Origin: Actinomycetes bacterium
GTDB taxonomy: Bacteria; Actinomycetota; Acidimicrobiia; IMCC26256; PALSA-610
Reading direction: 5' to 3'
DNA: 32,780 nt
Assembly (NCBI GenBank): GCA_025360585.1
Contig: JANYBW010000075.1
Coordinates: forward strand, 1-32,780
Translations under genes and position numbers: made by a program
Shown here: positions 7,705 to 16,257 of the stretch, one piece after another
Layout of the letters: each line of letters opens with the position of its first letter
How positions within the stretch are numbered: position 1 is the first letter of the stretch
The notes under the pieces: model-generated
The model's input: the letters and a program-made list of their open reading frames with translations, nothing else
Databases searched by the model: none
Told to the model about the DNA's origin: nothing

Positions 7705-8077
7705 TCCCTGCGAGCACAGGAATGTGATCTGCGCCGTGGGCGAGGATCTCAACGGCGTGTTGAGTTTCGCGTTCGGCAATGATGCCGCGAGCAACCGTAT
7801 CGGCCCATCGCGCGACTCGGCTCACCATTGGGTCGGCGGCGTCGAACCCGACCCTGGCGGCCACGCGCCGGACCGCTTCGTTCGCACGATGACCGGCCAT
7901 CGAAGCATCCCGCAGCCGGCGTTGACTCCGGAGCGCGGCTTCAATGTGCAAGTACGCGCCAATAACTTCGACTTCTTCGGCCGTCGTCGCGGTCAGGCCG
8001 TCGATATCGATTGCGAGCGCACGCAAGTCGTCGAGGGTTAGCGCATCGAGTGCATCGATGAAACAACGCAGTTCCAT
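7691..8077 (-). CDS. Hypothetical helical protein (128 aa)
   Basis: The product is 128 residues and predicted mostly helical from its Ala/Leu/Glu/Arg pattern ('LTLDDLRALAIDIDGLTATT', 'VEVIGAYLHIEAALRSQRRL', 'RVARWADTVARGIIAERETQ'). It has no membrane segment, signal peptide or motif I recognise. It starts 29 nt after the ppx stop on the same strand, so it may be the last gene of the eno-ftsB-DUF501-ppx transcript. Its final 14 nt run antisense to the end of orn. The regular amino-acid pattern and placement support a real gene. Function unknown. Confidence 0.7.
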   Translation of the reverse strand: MELRCFIDALDALTLDDLRALAIDIDGLTATTAEEVEVIGAYLHIEAALRSQRRLRDASMAGHRANEAVRRVAARVGFDAADPMVSRVARWADTVARGIIAERETQHAVEILAHGADHIPVLAGITAF

Positions 8078-8106
8078 AGGGTCCGATCGACCTCCGTTTG
8101 GGGGAG

Positions 8107-9033
8107 TTAAGGCAATGTTCGCTCAGCGAGCTCGAGGCACACTCCATCGAGAATGTCGGATTCGCTCACAAGCATCTCGTCGAAATTCCAATGCCGCATG
8201 ACCGAGACCGCGACCGCAACCCCCCCGACGATCACATCGACCCGGCCAGGTTCGAGCCCAGGGTTGTGGGCTCGTTGCGCGTTCGTTTCGGTCGCGAAGG
8301 TACGAAACACGTCTTCGGCGGCATCGCGCGTAATCCGATAATGATGGATTTTGTCTCGCTCGTATTCATGCAGACCTTGATCGACTGCCGCAATCGTTGA
8401 GACAGTACCGGCCAAACCCACAAGTGTCGCCGCACGCTGCGCTCCCGGAACTTCACGATCGACATCCGCGAGGTAGTCGCGAATAGCCGAAATTGTCTGG
8501 CTGAGTTCTTCCGGTGCCGGCGGATCGCTATGCAAGAACTGTTCGGTCAGCCGAACACAACCAACGTTGATCGACATCACGCCCTCGACATCATCGGTAC
8601 CAACCACAAATTCTGTGCTGCCACCACCGATATCAACGATCAAGTACGGCGCGGACGCGTCAAGGCCAATCGTTGCCCCTCGAAACGACAACCGCCCTTC
8701 TTCCGATCCGGCGATGATTTCTGGCCGCACCCCGAGCACGCGTTCGCACGCATCAAGCAAATCAGTTCCGTTCGTTGCATCGCGTGCCGCGCTCGTCGTG
8801 ACCGCGCGAACGCGTTCCACTTGATGCGCGCCGATCACCTCAGCGAATTCGCGCAACGCATCAACCACACGCTCAATCGCGTCCGGGTGCAGCCGACGGT
8901 TCGCATCCACTCCTTGGCCGAGACGGGTAATTCGCATACGCCGTTCGATCGTGCACAGCGTTCCCTGCAAATCGACATCCGCAATCAACAAGCGGGTTGA
9001 GTTCGTTCCCATGTCGATTGCGGCAACGCGCAT
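8107..9033 (-). CDS. ppx: Exopolyphosphatase / pppGpp phosphohydrolase family (short Ppx)
   Basis: This 308-residue member of the Ppx/GppA family has an ASKHA (actin-like) ATPase fold. The N-terminal phosphate loop is 'VAAIDMGTNSTRLLIADVD', the central loop is 'YLIVDIGGGSTEFVVG', and 'VGLAGTVSTIAAVDQGLHEY' follows. It has the short actinobacterial form without the C-terminal HD-like domains of E. coli Ppx, like Rv0496 and Rv1026. Such proteins cleave terminal phosphates from polyphosphate and in some cases act on pppGpp. The ATG at 9033 lies 2 nt behind the DUF501 stop. The place at the end of an eno-ftsB-DUF501 run matches Rv1023-Rv1026. Confidence 0.93.
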   Translation of the reverse strand: MRVAAIDMGTNSTRLLIADVDLQGTLCTIERRMRITRLGQGVDANRRLHPDAIERVVDALREFAEVIGAHQVERVRAVTTSAARDATNGTDLLDACERVLGVRPEIIAGSEEGRLSFRGATIGLDASAPYLIVDIGGGSTEFVVGTDDVEGVMSINVGCVRLTEQFLHSDPPAPEELSQTISAIRDYLADVDREVPGAQRAATLVGLAGTVSTIAAVDQGLHEYERDKIHHYRITRDAAEDVFRTFATETNAQRAHNPGLEPGRVDVIVGGVAVAVSVMRHWNFDEMLVSESDILDGVCLELAERTLP

Positions 9034-9035
9034 CG

Positions 9036-9512
9036 CTACTCCAGTTCATCCGACAATCGCGCTTGCGATTGTTCCGCTAATTGTTGATGCACGATACGGC
9101 CTACGGGATCGTCGCCCCCGGCAAGAAAATATGCGTAGTGCGCGTGCAAACATTTCAGTCCTCGCGCGGTGCCCGCCACTCCACCACTCGGCCGCGGGCC
9201 TGCATACCCGACGGGGATCTGCGCATCACGTTCCAACGCGTACCGAACGTGGGTGGCAGCAATCTCGGATTCTTGCATCAGCCCACCGATCAGCTTTACC
9301 CCGCCCGATGATTCAAGCCGAGCGACTGCATCATTCAGGGCAATATCAACCAACCAGAAGCGCGTCGGCATTGGCGTGCCGTCGGCAAGGAACGGCGCGT
9401 TCCGAATCACCATCGGAGCGCCATCAGCATGACGTAGGACAACATCGAACTCCGCGAGCGGCGGGCGGCCAAGCTGTTGGGTGACCGCTGCAATATCTTC
9501 GATCGACGCCAT
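9036..9512 (-). CDS. DUF501 domain protein
   Basis: This 158-residue conserved protein has the DUF501 family features: an N-terminal part 'IAAVTQQLGRPPLAEFDVVL', the central 'PTRFWLVDIALNDAVARLES' and a C-terminal 'ARGLKCLHAHYAYFLAGGDD'. The clustered Cys/His residues near the end ('CLHAHYA') could bind a metal, but this is not established. The family nearly always sits between ftsB and ppx in actinobacteria, as here (18 nt behind ftsB, 2 nt before ppx). No biochemical function is known to me. Confidence 0.92.
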   Translation of the reverse strand: MASIEDIAAVTQQLGRPPLAEFDVVLRHADGAPMVIRNAPFLADGTPMPTRFWLVDIALNDAVARLESSGGVKLIGGLMQESEIAATHVRYALERDAQIPVGYAGPRPSGGVAGTARGLKCLHAHYAYFLAGGDDPVGRIVHQQLAEQSQARLSDELE

Positions 9513-9529
9513 CAGACGCAGAGTAGCGA

Positions 9530-9835
9530 TCAGGGTTTTGGTGCGGCCACCTTTTTCGTGTTCTTTTCGACCACGCTGAAGGCTTGCTCATTCTTGCGCA
9601 CCATGTTGAAGCGTTGGCGCGCAACCCGTTCGATCTCCGACGGCAACGTCAAACGCCGCGTCTCGGCTGCGAGGCGCTGGTTTTCTGCAAGGACGGCAGC
9701 GACTTCTCGACGTTTCGCGTTGAACGCGCGTTGTTGCGCTAGCAGCGACTGCGTTGGGTATACGAACAGAAATGCCGCAATGATCATCACGATCAGCGCG
9801 ACTGCTGCCCTCAAGCGAAACACCGAACTCTTCAC
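9530..9835 (-). CDS. ftsB: Septum formation initiator, FtsB/DivIC family
   Basis: This 101-residue bitopic membrane protein has a short cytoplasmic tail, one membrane span (about 8-27, 'LRAAVALIVMIIAAFLFVYP') and an extracytoplasmic coiled coil (about 30-65, 'QQRAFNAKRREVAAVLAENQ'). It ends with the FtsB-type 'PSEIERVARQRFNMVRKNEQ'. FtsB joins FtsL and FtsQ in the divisome and helps activate septal wall synthesis. It starts at GTG 9835, 1 nt behind the eno stop, so the two are almost certainly cotranscribed, as in mycobacteria. Confidence 0.93.
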   Translation of the reverse strand: MKSSVFRLRAAVALIVMIIAAFLFVYPTQSLLAQQRAFNAKRREVAAVLAENQRLAAETRRLTLPSEIERVARQRFNMVRKNEQAFSVVEKNTKKVAAPKP

Positions 9836-9836
9836 G

Positions 9837-11216
<1,380 letters not shown>

Positions 11217-11346
11217 CTACTGCTCCGCAGAGTTGAGCGCGCGGGATCGCCGCGAAACCAACTGGAAGCCAAGATTTGCGAGTCTGAGAGGGCGCGCCAG
11301 AAAAAGTCCGTGCCCGCTGATGGTGCTTGGGTGTAGCCGTCAGGTA

Positions 11347-12189
11347 CTACTCATCCATCGCCGGCGGCGCTTCAGCTCCGGCAGTCAGCGTTGTCGGAGC
11401 TGTGCCCGCCGTTTCCGACGCCGGGGTGATTGATGCCGACATCGCTGGCCGCACCAGGTTCATGATTTCAGTAGGGATGGGAAAGATAATCGTCGAGTTG
11501 TGCTCCACCGCGATCTCAGCCATGGTTTGCAAAGTGCGCAGATGCATTGCGCCCGGAGTCGCCTGCATCGCAAGCGCAGCCTGCGAAAGCTTCTCGGATG
11601 CTTGGAGCTCACCATCAGCCGCGATGATTTTGGCGCGGCGTTCCCGTTCGGCTTCGGCTTGTTTCGCCATCGCTCGTTGCATCTGCTCCGGAAGCGTGAC
11701 ATCGCGAATCTCAACGAGATCGACCTGCACGCCCCACTCTTCGGTTTGGGCATCGAGCGCAACCCGCAGTTCCTGGTTGATCCGGTCGCGTTCGCCGAGC
11801 AGCTGGTCGAGCTCATGACGGCCAATAATCGCCCGTAACGATGTCTGAGCCACCAATTGTGCGGCTTGATACCAGTTTTGAATCTTCAGTACCGACGCAA
11901 CCGGGTCCTTGACCTTGAAGTAGGCAACCGCGTCGACCGCGGTCGTGACATTGTCGGCGGTGATCACCTGCTGGGATGCCACCGCAACTGCTTGCGTTTG
12001 GAGATTGACCTTGCGCATCTTGTCGATAAACGGCACGATGAAAAACACACCTGGGCCCTTTGCGCCAACGCAGCGCCCCAATCGGAAAATAACTGCCCGT
12101 TCGTACTCTTGGACGACCCTCACTCCAGATACCAGGGTCATCACCAATGCGAGTACAACCACCACTACAACTGCGCCTAATGCAGCCAT
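11347..12189 (-). CDS. Slipin (SPFH/band 7, stomatin-like) membrane protein
   Basis: This 280-residue protein has one N-terminal hydrophobic hairpin segment (about 3-22), then the SPFH domain beginning 'RVVQEYERAVIFRLGRCVGA'. 'GPGVFFIVPFIDKMRKVNLQ' follows, then a charged coiled coil 'MQRAMAKQAEAERERRAKII'. The tail (250-280) is Ala/Thr/Pro rich. Slipins oligomerise on the inner face of the membrane and organise microdomains, often with an NfeD-type protein or protease; no NfeD gene is next to it here. The ATG at 12189 has AGAGGT 4 nt upstream. It lies 229 nt upstream of eno and divergent from the collagen-like gene. Confidence 0.93.
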   Translation of the reverse strand: MAALGAVVVVVVLALVMTLVSGVRVVQEYERAVIFRLGRCVGAKGPGVFFIVPFIDKMRKVNLQTQAVAVASQQVITADNVTTAVDAVAYFKVKDPVASVLKIQNWYQAAQLVAQTSLRAIIGRHELDQLLGERDRINQELRVALDAQTEEWGVQVDLVEIRDVTLPEQMQRAMAKQAEAERERRAKIIAADGELQASEKLSQAALAMQATPGAMHLRTLQTMAEIAVEHNSTIIFPIPTEIMNLVRPAMSASITPASETAGTAPTTLTAGAEAPPAMDE

Positions 12190-12372
12190 CGTTACCTCTT
12201 TTCGAAGGGACTATCTGCGCCCAGTCTGGCCGCGGTCGGGAGCAACTTCGTACGGTTACGAAATATTTCTGCGCCATTGCTCATCCATGTGCAGTATTTA
12301 CGACCGCTCAAGGTGATGAAATCGTCCGAGCAGACGATTCACCAAACTCTGGGCTGTACCGACACCTTGGGT

Positions 12373-13611
12373 ATGAAACGGACTCCCTCGGGCAAACGAC
12401 GGCTTATTCGGTGTATCAGCGTGGGGCTCGGAATTGGCGTCGGTGCCACGTTCGGCGCCGGCATGAGTTCCGCTTCGACCCCGGACGCCAACGGCGTCTT
12501 CCAAGCTTGCTACAAGCCCCTGAACAACAAAAACGCGAACCTTCGGGTGCTTGATCTGAGTGCACCACCGGCTTCGCTGCAGTCCCATTGCGCCACAGGA
12601 GAAATCCAGATCTCTTGGGGCGCTCAGGGACCCAAAGGCGACACGGGCGCCACCGGAGGATCAGGGCCCACGGGCGCGCCAGGCGTGACCGGCGCCGACG
12701 GAGGCAAGGGTGCTGACGGCTTGGCAGGAACGACCGGATCCCAAGGGCTCTCTGGAACGAACGGAATCGACGGAATAGCTGGCCCGGCTGGACCAGCAGG
12801 AGCGACAGGACCGGCAGGCCCAGCAGGAGCGACAGGACCAGCAGGACCGGCAGGACCGGCAGGACCGGCAGGAGCGACAGGATCCCAGGGTCCTGCGGGA
12901 AGCAACGGCAAAGACGGCGACCCAGGTGCCATGGGGCCACAAGGTCCCTCCGGTACGCCCGGAGCCGACGGCAGCCACGGAGTCAACGGCACCAATGGCA
13001 CGAATGGCACGAATGGCACCGACGGAACCACCGGCCCCCGCGGCGCTACCGGCGATCCTGGACAACGAGGTGTTGACGGCACCAACGGCATTGCCGGATC
13101 TCAGGGCGCGCCAGGTTCCAGTGGCAATACTGGCGCAACCGGAACCCAAGGACCCAAAGGCGACCAAGGGGCGCAGGGCATTCCCGGCCCCCAAGGCCCT
13201 CCCGGATTATCGGGTAGCGGTACCTCGACCACGGTCACACCGTGGAACAGCTTGGTGCAAGCTTCGATCCCGAGCGGCCCGAACTATGTGTTTCTGGGAA
13301 CGCCCGTGGTGATCAGCACGAGTGCCAACCAGATAGTGTTCGGGTCCGCCAGCGCTTCGATCGCCATCGTGACCGGCGGAGCCAGTGTGGCCTACCTCAG
13401 TTTGTGTTACCAGCCCCAAGCTGGAGGCACAGTGACAACCTTCGGACCCGCACTGTCGGTCGTGGTTGGGACCCAACGGTTCACCCAAGCCGTCTCCGCA
13501 GCTACAACGTTGGCCGCCGGCGGGTGGAACGTCGGGATGTGCATGAAAAATACCGGCCCAACCGCAATCGCGAACAGCGATCACGTCAGCGGCTGGGTCG
13601 CGCAGTCCTAA
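12373..13611 (+). CDS. Secreted collagen-like (Gly-X-Y) repeat protein
   Basis: From the ATG at 12373 this is 412 residues. A signal peptide ('MKRTPSGKRRLIRCISVGLG', probable cleavage after A34) is followed by a ~46-residue prefix with C46 and C73 and the form 'NGVFQACYK...LRVLDL...ATGEIQISW', a module I know in front of collagen tracts in actinobacteria. Residues 83-280 are 66 uninterrupted Gly-X-Y triplets, Pro-poor in places and rich in GPA, GAT and GTN. A C-terminal ~130-residue Thr/Val/Ser-rich domain with two Cys is probably beta-rich and may trimerise the chains. There is no LPxTG anchor. Upstream in-frame ATGs at 12277 and 12316 exist, but only 12373 places the signal peptide at the N terminus. 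Likely role: surface fibre or adhesin (inference). Confidence 0.9.
   Translation: MKRTPSGKRRLIRCISVGLGIGVGATFGAGMSSASTPDANGVFQACYKPLNNKNANLRVLDLSAPPASLQSHCATGEIQISWGAQGPKGDTGATGGSGPTGAPGVTGADGGKGADGLAGTTGSQGLSGTNGIDGIAGPAGPAGATGPAGPAGATGPAGPAGPAGPAGATGSQGPAGSNGKDGDPGAMGPQGPSGTPGADGSHGVNGTNGTNGTNGTDGTTGPRGATGDPGQRGVDGTNGIAGSQGAPGSSGNTGATGTQGPKGDQGAQGIPGPQGPPGLSGSGTSTTVTPWNSLVQASIPSGPNYVFLGTPVVISTSANQIVFGSASASIAIVTGGASVAYLSLCYQPQAGGTVTTFGPALSVVVGTQRFTQAVSAATTLAAGGWNVGMCMKNTGPTAIANSDHVSGWVAQS
12781..12879 (+). repeat. 9-bp tandem repeats within the collagen tract
   Basis: Eleven consecutive 9-bp units encode GPA or GAT triplets with nearly identical codons (GGACCGGCA, GGACCAGCA, GGAGCGACA). A second short run of GTN units lies at 12988-13014. 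Such DNA-level repetition can change length by slippage or recombination in steps of one triplet without breaking the frame. Confidence 0.8.
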
Positions 13612-13616
13612 CGGAA

Positions 13617-15089
13617 TTACTGCGACCCCGCGTCAGCGTTGGGACGTGCTTCCCTCCACCACTGACGCACGATGCTGCGGTCCATCGCTTCGAGCACTGA
13701 GCCGTCGCTGGCGGCGCGCGTTTCTAGCACTTGGAAATCGTCGCGCATTCGCGCCACGAAGCCTCGCAATGCGGACTCCGGGTCCACGTCGCCGGAGCGC
13801 GCGACAGCCACTAACGCAGCCAGCGACTCGCCAATTGCGTCGTGCATCGTTTCGCGGGTTGCGTGGTGGAGGCGAACCGCGGCCGCGTCGAGCCAGGCGC
13901 GAGGCTGGTCCGATGCGGGATCGAGACCAACGACTTTCATTTTGCGATAGAGCTTCGGCGTATACAACAACGCCGGGAGCGCTGCGGGAAGGCCGTCGAC
14001 CAAACTCGAGCTGCCCTGTTCAGCTTTTTTGATCGTTTCCCAATTACTGACGACATCGTCGGCGCTATCGACCACGGTGTCGCCAAATACGTGGGGATGG
14101 CGATGCACAAGTTTTGCATGAACCGTCGAGGCAACGTCGGCGGCAGTGAACGCACCAGCTTCTAATGCCAACGCGCTGTGAATCATGACTTGAAACAGCA
14201 GGTCGCCGAGTTCGTCTTCGAGCTTTTCGTAATAGCCAGCATCGGCATCGCAGTCGCCACCGGGAGCATCGGTCGAAAGCCGATCGATCGCTTCAACAAC
14301 TTCGTACGCTTCTTCGAGCGTGTGGCGAGCCAACGAATGATGCGTCTGTTCGGCGTCCCATGGGCAACCGCCCGGGCCGCGAAGTCGCAACGTAAGTTGC
14401 CAAAGCCGACTGAATTCGCTAGCGATCTCGATCGATCCCGTGTCCACAAACACTGAGGTGAGGTGGTCGGGTTCGATATCGCGATCCAGATCAACGAGCG
14501 CGAGGCGTTGGACGTTTTCATCTTCGAGACCGAGGCGTTGCAACACCACGATTTCGTGTTCGGCCTCAAGCTCTTCCAACAACGCGATCTTGATATCCGA
14601 GAGCACGAATTTGGAATCCGCTTGAGCGATCAATAACGGTCCCGATTTACCGGCACTTTCAACTTCGAACGCACGGGCGTCGATGATGCGCGCCCCCGAA
14701 AGTGGATCCACGCCAACGTGCGCCCAAGCAAGATCGGCAAACGATAAGCCAGGAACAATGCGCACTTCCGGTACCCGCGCCCGCAATAACAAGACTGTGC
14801 GCTCGGCCACAACCGGATTCCCCGGCACCGCATACACGACATCGCGGTCAATGGCCGCGGCAATCACCGCAGCGACGATCGACTCGTAGACTCGCTCAAG
14901 ATCCGATTCACGTTCGTAGATTTCGTCAAAAGTTTTGAAAGCAAAACCGTCGGCGATCAAATCATCAACGGCAGGGTGACGAGCAGTACGAACAAATCGA
15001 GTCTCGCAGCGCCGAAGCGCAGTGATTGCGGCGGGAACGATGAGATCCGAACGGCCAGGACCAAGCCCAACGACCGTAATGGTGCCCAC
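13617..15089 (-). CDS. mazG: Tetrapyrrole methylase-like domain fused to MazG nucleotide pyrophosphohydrolase (YabN-like)
   Basis: This 490-residue two-domain protein has an N-terminal SAM-dependent methylase-like domain (about 1-220: 'ITVVGLGPGRSDLIVPAAIT', 'YAVPGNPVVAERTVLLL', 'IVPGLSFADLAWAHVG'). A MazG domain follows from about 230, with 'RGPGGCPWDAEQTHHSL', the metal-binding helix 'EEAYEVVEAI' and 'KLEDELGDLLFQVMIHSALA', then 'KLVHRHPHVFGD'. MazG hydrolyses (d)NTPs to monophosphates and pyrophosphate and can lower unusual nucleotides; the methylase part has no known substrate in YabN-type fusions. It starts at GTG 15089, 5 nt after the foldase stop, so it belongs to the mfd operon. It converges on the collagen-like gene with 5 nt between. 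Confidence 0.93.
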   Translation of the reverse strand: MGTITVVGLGPGRSDLIVPAAITALRRCETRFVRTARHPAVDDLIADGFAFKTFDEIYERESDLERVYESIVAAVIAAAIDRDVVYAVPGNPVVAERTVLLLRARVPEVRIVPGLSFADLAWAHVGVDPLSGARIIDARAFEVESAGKSGPLLIAQADSKFVLSDIKIALLEELEAEHEIVVLQRLGLEDENVQRLALVDLDRDIEPDHLTSVFVDTGSIEIASEFSRLWQLTLRLRGPGGCPWDAEQTHHSLARHTLEEAYEVVEAIDRLSTDAPGGDCDADAGYYEKLEDELGDLLFQVMIHSALALEAGAFTAADVASTVHAKLVHRHPHVFGDTVVDSADDVVSNWETIKKAEQGSSSLVDGLPAALPALLYTPKLYRKMKVVGLDPASDQPRAWLDAAAVRLHHATRETMHDAIGESLAALVAVARSGDVDPESALRGFVARMRDDFQVLETRAASDGSVLEAMDRSIVRQWWREARPNADAGSQ

Positions 15090-15094
15090 GATCG

Positions 15095-16249
15095 CTACGG
15101 CTTTACTTTCGGAGCGGAATGCCGCTCATTTTGAACGCTTAACTGCGTTGGGCGGGAAATCGGCGTGCCTTTGGGCGCGTTGCCCGGAATCGCTACAACT
15201 CCGAATTGGCCCTGGTTTTGCGGGTCAGGTTTCCAAGTCCCGATTGTCGGGTCCACCTTCACCACCGCCTCGCCGTAAAGCTTCTTCGCAAAGATCGAAA
15301 CCGACTGATCCTGCTGCTGCAATGCGGCGATGATCTGCGCGCGAACTTCGGAGAGCGGCGGTGGCACAAACGGCGTCGACAGCTTCAACAGCGCGTATCC
15401 CGTGCTGTACTTGACCGGTTCGGTTACTACGCCCGGCTGCGCGTTCTTGATCGGTTTCACAAGCTCAGCTGGCAACGTCGCTTCGTCGAGGCAGTTGGAA
15501 TTTCCGGCCGTGGCCGAGCCTTTCGCAAGCGATTTCGTCCTCGCAATTTTGACGAAATCTTCCCCGCCGCGAATTGAATTCAGCGCCGCGACGGCTTCGG
15601 CGCGAGTCGTGAATTGCATCCCGGCGAGCCCTTTGTTACTGACACAAGCATTCTGTTTCGAATACGCGGCCCGTATCGCAGCTTCGGAAGGAACCGTGCG
15701 TATCGAACGGATCAACGCAGCGACGTTCGCCTGCGTCACGATGACAAGACCTCGGTAGGTTGGGTCGGCAGTTTGCAACGTCTGATCGTTTTGAATCGCG
15801 GTCTTCGCCGCCGCCGTGTCGGCGGGAGTGACGCGAAGTTTGCGTTCATCAATGGCTTGCTGAATTAAGAGCCGTTCGATCGCTTGGGTCGCCACGGACC
15901 GGCGCACCACGTCCGCAGCAATGTTCTTTGGCGCGTGCAGCGATTTCACCAACGCATCAAATTGCACCCGCGTAATCGCGACGCCGTTTACGGTCGCCGT
16001 AACTTCACTGCCGCCGGCGTCAGCAGCGTGAACCTTCGGATGTTTGACCGAGTCGGATTTGTCGCGCTTCGACAACGCAAGACCCGCGCCGAACCCGATC
16101 GTGAGCACTGCTGCAACAACCGTCGCCACAATTGAGCGCACACTCATCGTGACGCTGGCCCGCACCGGCGGCCGTAAATCATTCGTTTGGTCGTTCGAAT
16201 CGTCGTTCATTTCCGAGGTTCCAGATTGCGTATCAACATTTTCGCTCAT
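15095..16249 (-). CDS. SurA/PrsA-like peptidyl-prolyl isomerase (membrane-anchored foldase)
   Basis: This 384-residue protein has an acidic N-terminal tail, one membrane span (about 38-60, 'IVATVVAAVLTIGFGAGLAL'), then a SurA N-terminal chaperone region ('TATVNGVAITRVQFDALVKS', 'QAIERLLIQQAIDERKLRVT'). A parvulin-type (PpiC) domain follows at about 205-320 ('GEDFVKIARTKSLAKGSATA', 'VVTEPVKYSTGYALLKLSTP'). The tail is Pro/Lys-rich. These proteins help fold exported proteins outside the membrane. It lies 8 nt after mfd and 5 nt before mazG. In mycobacteria the corresponding gap holds lpqU, so this position varies between actinobacteria. Confidence 0.88.
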   Translation of the reverse strand: MSENVDTQSGTSEMNDDSNDQTNDLRPPVRASVTMSVRSIVATVVAAVLTIGFGAGLALSKRDKSDSVKHPKVHAADAGGSEVTATVNGVAITRVQFDALVKSLHAPKNIAADVVRRSVATQAIERLLIQQAIDERKLRVTPADTAAAKTAIQNDQTLQTADPTYRGLVIVTQANVAALIRSIRTVPSEAAIRAAYSKQNACVSNKGLAGMQFTTRAEAVAALNSIRGGEDFVKIARTKSLAKGSATAGNSNCLDEATLPAELVKPIKNAQPGVVTEPVKYSTGYALLKLSTPFVPPPLSEVRAQIIAALQQQDQSVSIFAKKLYGEAVVKVDPTIGTWKPDPQNQGQFGVVAIPGNAPKGTPISRPTQLSVQNERHSAPKVKP

Positions 16250-16257
16250 CAGGTCGG

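Noticed and set aside
12781-13032. Regular short repeats, possible CRISPR
   Set aside because: The repeats are contiguous 9-bp codon triplets within a reading frame, with no spacers.
12624-13194. Long minus-strand frames opposite the collagen tract
   Set aside because: They are low-complexity Pro/Ala/Val or Arg/Ser repeats produced by the Gly-X-Y coding repeats on the other strand.
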